From Cercis canadensis (taxonomy: Eukaryota; Streptophyta; Magnoliopsida; Fabales; Fabaceae): 64,000 nt of DNA. The translations under genes were made by a program, and so were the position numbers. How positions within the stretch are numbered: the first letter of the stretch is position 1; every line of letters begins with the position of its first letter. This document shows positions 59,901-64,000 of the stretch, piece after piece. The DNA is taken from positions 153,338 to 217,337 of the forward strand of contig QAOA01001300.1 of NCBI GenBank assembly GCA_003255065.1, given 5' to 3'. The notes under the pieces are model-generated. The model made no database searches. It had not been told where the DNA came from and saw nothing but the letters and a program-made list of their open reading frames with translations.

Positions 59901-60874
59901 CTGTTTCTAAGATTCTTCCAACCAAATAATTAAGTAGTTTGTGCAGAAGTATTTTCAGTTTCAAAAGCAGGATATAGAATATTATCTCTAACGGAGGAAA
60001 TTAAGATACCAGAGTACCATAATAAAAGTAATATTCTGATATCAACAGGTATTACACAATCAATCTAAAGAACAATGGTCAAAGTCTGTTCATAGTATGA
60101 AATTACCTGGTTGGCAAACCCCCAAAACAGCACTGAAATCACCACACTTCCCCACAATTCAGCCATGACATAAAACAAACAAAAGCTCCAGATTCTCATA
60201 ATCGCAAGTGGACCAAGGAACCTCGGACCGAGGATGTTGAGGAGCTTGTCAGCAAATGCCTCAGGGTGGATATAATTACTAAGAGGGTAAAGAACAAACC
60301 CAAAAGCCCCGAAGAAGGCGATGAAGGGAAGAATAACAGTGTAGAAGAGAGCTTGCTTGGACAAAACATTAGCCAATTTTGTGTATAACAACATGAACCC
60401 TATAGCCATAGGCAGATTCACCCACGTTTTCAGAAATGGTATAATCTCTGCACTACTTCCTCTGGCCGTCACAACCAGCACATCCTTTGTGTCTCTGAGA
60501 ATTGTGTAATTGAAGAGGATACAAAAGAACATGGCCCCAAGTGGTATAATCTTCTTCAGAGTAGTAAGCTCAATACCCAAGAATTTTGGCTTCTCAATCT
60601 CTACTTCCCCATATAGTGGCTGCCCATCAGCAGCAGCAGCAGCAGCTTCAGCCTTGCAGATGAACAAATTTTTGTCCTTTCCACCAAAGCCATTAGCTTT
60701 TGAGACAACCCCATGAAATTTTTGGAATCCATTCGTAGATAGAGAAGACCCACCAAGGATTTTGGGCTTTGACGATAAAAATCTCTGCTTTAAGCCCTGT
60801 GAGGGGTGTAAAACCCTATTCCTGGGGTATGTGGGAAGAGAGAGAAGTCCTCTGGTCTGCAGAACAGCTTCCAT
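56921..60874 (-). CDS. NTT: Plastid ATP/ADP carrier protein (NTT/AATP type)
   Basis: Five exons: 60107-60874, 58306-58560, 57890-58033, 57443-57790 and 56921-57292, all phase 0, giving 628 aa (the family is about 620-630). Residues 1-75 are Ser/Lys/Arg-rich with few acidic residues, a plastid transit peptide. The family core starts at LTTLKKIIPLGAMFFCILFN and has about 12 hydrophobic segments, with landmarks FNYTILRDTKDVLVVTARGSS, ITTVDEAKRFYPLFGLGANV and KSAKYSLFDPCKEMAYIPLD. The tail is Ser/Pro-rich. It exchanges cytosolic ATP for ADP across the inner envelope, feeding starch and fatty acid synthesis in plastids without photosynthetic ATP. The first intron is long (1546 bp, 58561-60106); it contains no gene that I can support. 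Arabidopsis relatives are NTT1 (At1g80300) and NTT2 (At1g15500); which is closer cannot be decided here. Confidence 0.95.
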
Positions 60875-63405
60875 GTCTCTCTCTTAGGTCCCTTGAAGAA
60901 AACCAATACCTTGGCACTTCAAGAGGAGAACATAAAGAGAGACACAGATAAGGGAAGCAGGGATAAAGGGTGATAAGGCAAGGTGGCTGCTGGCTGTAGA
61001 GGGGAAGATTATTTTCTTAAAGGAAGGAGGGGCAGATACAAATATCTATCTTTATATATCATCAGTGAAGCAACCAAACCCTCAAAGGGTTGAGGAAGAC
61101 AAAAAAAAAAATGAAAAATACAATAATCACAAAAGCAATAATAATATATAAATTTTAAAAAAAATTATGGGCTCTTTAAGAGCCACAGCGGCCAGGTTTT
61201 AAATGGAATCTGTCAACGAGAAGACAATTTTTCATTAGATGATCGAATTCCCATAATGGAAATGTGAGTGAAAAGGATTGGTAAGCAAAGTGCATGGGAA
61301 ACGGTCAAGCAAAGGGAAAAAGAGCATCCCTAGAATCTCTCTCTTAGCATTCCAAAGTGTGAAGAAAGGAGCAAGTTGTTTTCCTCAAATCTCCTTATTT
61401 ACACTATGACCAAAATGCCCTTGAGATATTTTTCACGAGTTAGAGTTGCGTCTTTTTCTTCACTCTCACATATGCATATTTTCTACTGTTATACATTTAC
61501 TATATTTTCTAATATTACCGCTCATATTATGTACTCCCGTGCAATATGCACATTGGTATGCAAATAGTGGTTAGAAAACACATGGATTTGAAAGATACTT
61601 GTGCGATTGAAAGCCTTGGAACGTGAAATGGTTCAATTCACGGCTGATCAGAAACCACGGGTTAGCGGTGGCCCTAACTAAAAAGCCATTTTGCCTTTTC
61701 TTCGCAAATTGCAATACAACTTGTCCGTCCATCTTCCACTAAATTTCTGCTTGTTAAACTTCTAAATATCAAAATCAAACCATAAACAACGATTAGTTTG
61801 CTAAAGGAACATTATTTGAATGCCACTGGCACTGATGTGGAAGTGATTCATAACAATTGTTATTCTAATTGTCAAATACCAATCGATGTCTCCCTTTGTT
61901 TCCACTCTTTACAATTATAATGTTTGTTGGAATACCCATAAAATCATCCTCAGTTTTTGACAATTCGCATGAATTTTCAGACTACCCAAAAGTCATAGTC
62001 ATCGGTCCACCATTAATGGTAGGACCAAACTCTAACCCTTTTTCTCCCAACCAACATGCTCTTTGTTAGCTTTCTTTGAGAAAATAAAACAATAAACATG
62101 TGCTTATTACTTCTTGGGCCGTTGTTTAATTCTCTTGTGTTTCTGCAATTTGTTAGGGACTTGGGGTTAAGTTACAAATTAGTTTATTTCTTCACAAATA
62201 GGGTGTATTATTATTATTGTAAGAAATGGCGAACACTTTGTAGCACATCCCCACGATTGAGTTGAGAAAGAGTGACAAATTTGGTGATATATATAGTGAT
62301 AGTGATGGTGATAGATGTGATTATGTGAAGGACATCCCCACGTTTCAATTAAAATTAAAGCAATCAGTGAAACATGGAATTGTTACAAGAGAAGATGGAA
62401 TAGAATAAGCAACAAAGTTTGTAGCTTCCCCACCTCTCTCTCATACTCCCAATGCCAATGGGGCACTTCACTGCTTTAATCTTTCGAGAATATTGTGAAA
62501 TGTGACTAGTCAAAAATAAAAAAGAAAGAAGAAGCAAGGGTCCAAAATAATCTTAGATTCAAGTTGAAGTGAAGGAATAATAATAATTGAGATTTGAGAG
62601 GAGCAAGCAACTCCACAAGTTGAAGTGATGGATGCTCTCAGCTCTCCCATATTCGCACAGCAACGGTGGAGATTACTCCACGTTTTTGTTTTAAAAGGAA
62701 AACGGCGAATTTTACGACCTCGAGATCCAAGTAATTATGACAAAACGACGTTTACTTAGATGAAACAAGGCAAGGCTTTACTTTACATTTACAGGGTGAT
62801 TCACAAGTTTTTGTCACTTCATTCAGCAACGGCACTAGTAAATGGGCCTGTTTTGGGTTTGAAGAAGGGGCTCAAAAGCAAACCTCATTTTTGTTGATGT
62901 CTGTACCGTACTGTACTTTATAAGACACAGGGGAACAAAGGTTCAAAACAGATTCAATTCAACAACACTCGTTAACAAAATTGAAGGTGTAAATTAATTA
63001 AGAAGAAGATTGTTTATGGTTGTGGGATAAGTCAGTTTTAAAGAGAGGCTTTTGTATCATTAACTTGACATGTTATTATTCTTCACTTCACTTCACTTCA
63101 CTCTCCTCTTGTTCATTTCTTAGGGATGCGTTGCTAATTATGTAGGAAGAGGTTTGCAATTAGCTCATGCTCATCAAGTAATGGACATTAGAGCTATTGG
63201 GCCACCATCACCGGAAGAAACATTATATTTATACACATATCATTACTTTTTTTACATAAAATACCATAGAATATACTATTATTTCATTAATGTGTAACCA
63301 AATTTGAACACAAGTTGAAATGGGATCCAATGAAATCCAAGAGTATTGTTATTATTATGTTTTTGGCACTGAAAATTGGATGGGATTTAAGACAAATTTG
63401 ATTGA
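60875..63405. other. Intergenic region between ATP/ADP carrier and esterase genes
   Basis: Left: leader and promoter of the carrier gene, with pyrimidine-rich runs on the minus strand. Right: 3' flank of the esterase gene. Open frames at 61376-61567 and 61869-62069 are not convincing. No RNA gene or clear repeat seen. Confidence 0.5.
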
Positions 63406-64000
63406 TTATTGTTGAACCCTCTCATCAATCCACTCCCTCATGTCTCTCAACACAATGTTGGCACCCTCGTCAGGCTCACCTTGTATTAAAGAATGGTACA
63501 TCCCATCGTAAAGCTTCAACCTCTTCTCCTCACTCGATGCCTTCTCATACAACAATTTCGACGACGACGGGCACGTCACACCGTCAGCCGTCCCGTGCAC
63601 CGTCAGAAACGGCGCCGTTACCCTCGAGAAATTATCCTGTATATACTGGCACACCCTAGCTATCTCCCTCATAGTCCCCACCCTGGGTGGGCCCGTGTAC
63701 CTCCTTGGATTCGACGCTATGATCTTCAATTTCTCTGGATCTTTGATGGCTTTTCCGACCATCTTGTTATCCGGCATCGCCGCCCACGTGTCCGCAAGAC
63801 CGAACAGGAGACCGTACAGGAACAGATGCAGTTTACTGGGCTTCATGTTTTCCGGTATAACAAAAAGTGGGGCCGAGAAAATCAGGCCCGTCCACGTGTT
63901 GGGCTCTGATTGGAAGTACATAAGCATGGTGGCGGCCCCACCCAAGGACTCGCCGAAGAGGAAAGCCGGCAAGTCCCTATAGGGCTCGCTGCGGCGGACA
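63406..64000 (-). CDS. CSE: Caffeoylshikimate esterase-like alpha/beta hydrolase, 3' part
   Basis: The frame is open to the window edge, so the N-terminus and start lie beyond 64000; about 198 C-terminal residues are visible. The nucleophile elbow is GESLGG (LPAFLFGESLGGA). The catalytic Asp is in HGTADGVTCP and the catalytic His in YHSLIQGEP, so all three triad residues are present. The lid region LFGLADTWAAMPDNKMVGKA and the run DPEKLKIIASNP are as I remember for Arabidopsis CSE (At1g52760), which hydrolyses caffeoylshikimate to caffeate and shikimate in lignin synthesis. Related monoacylglycerol lipases share the fold, so the exact substrate is not certain. In Arabidopsis At1g52760 is next to an NPH3 gene and DUF2921, as in this window. 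Confidence 0.87.
   Translation of the reverse strand, partial: VRRSEPYRDLPAFLFGESLGGAATMLMYFQSEPNTWTGLIFSAPLFVIPENMKPSKLHLFLYGLLFGLADTWAAMPDNKMVGKAIKDPEKLKIIASNPRRYTGPPRVGTMREIARVCQYIQDNFSRVTAPFLTVHGTADGVTCPSSSKLLYEKASSEEKRLKLYDGMYHSLIQGEPDEGANIVLRDMREWIDERVQQ

Noticed and set aside
1..64000. CRISPR arrays, bacterial operons, rRNA genes, viral insertions
   Set aside because: No regularly spaced repeats, ribosome-binding-site-led gene strings, rRNA-like sequence or reverse-transcriptase/capsid frames were seen. The window is ordinary plant nuclear DNA in these respects.

Overview
The window is nuclear DNA from a flowering plant. Introns are short and AT-rich with GT..AG borders, intergenic DNA is AT-rich, and the genes include a plastid-targeted PPR-DYW editing factor, a plastid ATP/ADP carrier, PDR-type ABCG transporters and an NPH3-family protein. 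A eudicot is clear. A legume is my best guess, from overall protein similarity and MITE style, but the sequence does not prove it. Three isolated N bases show that this is a draft scaffold.

Layout. 1-2732: AT-rich, no gene. 2733-9621: a segmental tandem duplication carrying two AOP-like 2-oxoglutarate/Fe(II) dioxygenase genes on the minus strand. The left copy (3332-4570) is broken; the right copy (6716-7948) is intact. Each block has its own transposon insertions, and the other block supplies the empty site. 13151-14447: a third, diverged dioxygenase on the plus strand, followed by a decayed exon of a fourth near 16.2 kb. 17545-24040 and 28273-34872: a tandem pair of full-size ABCG/PDR transporters on the minus strand, modelled here with 22 and 24 coding exons and intact reading frames of 1446 and 1457 aa. 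37175-40351: intronless DUF2921 membrane protein. 42291-43733: intronless MOT1-type molybdate transporter. 45141-47945: a plus-strand gene with an HNH-nuclease-like motif followed by a long charged coiled coil. 48837-51464: intronless PPR-DYW protein resembling ECB2/VAC1. 52553-54845: NPH3-domain protein without a BTB domain, with a decayed NPH3 fragment about 1 kb upstream. 56921-60874: plastid ATP/ADP carrier (NTT). 63406-64000: the 3' part of a caffeoylshikimate esterase-like hydrolase that runs off the window.

The genes do not form one pathway. What links them is ancestry: from remembered Arabidopsis gene order, the same families occur in the same order, split over three chromosome 1 segments (At1g15500-15540, At1g80300-80320, At1g52760-52820). 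This window appears to keep the complete ancestral order that Arabidopsis lost piecemeal after genome duplication.

Exon borders were set by reading GT..AG sites, checking phase continuity, and comparing paralogues. Functions are inferred from recognised families, not from searches.
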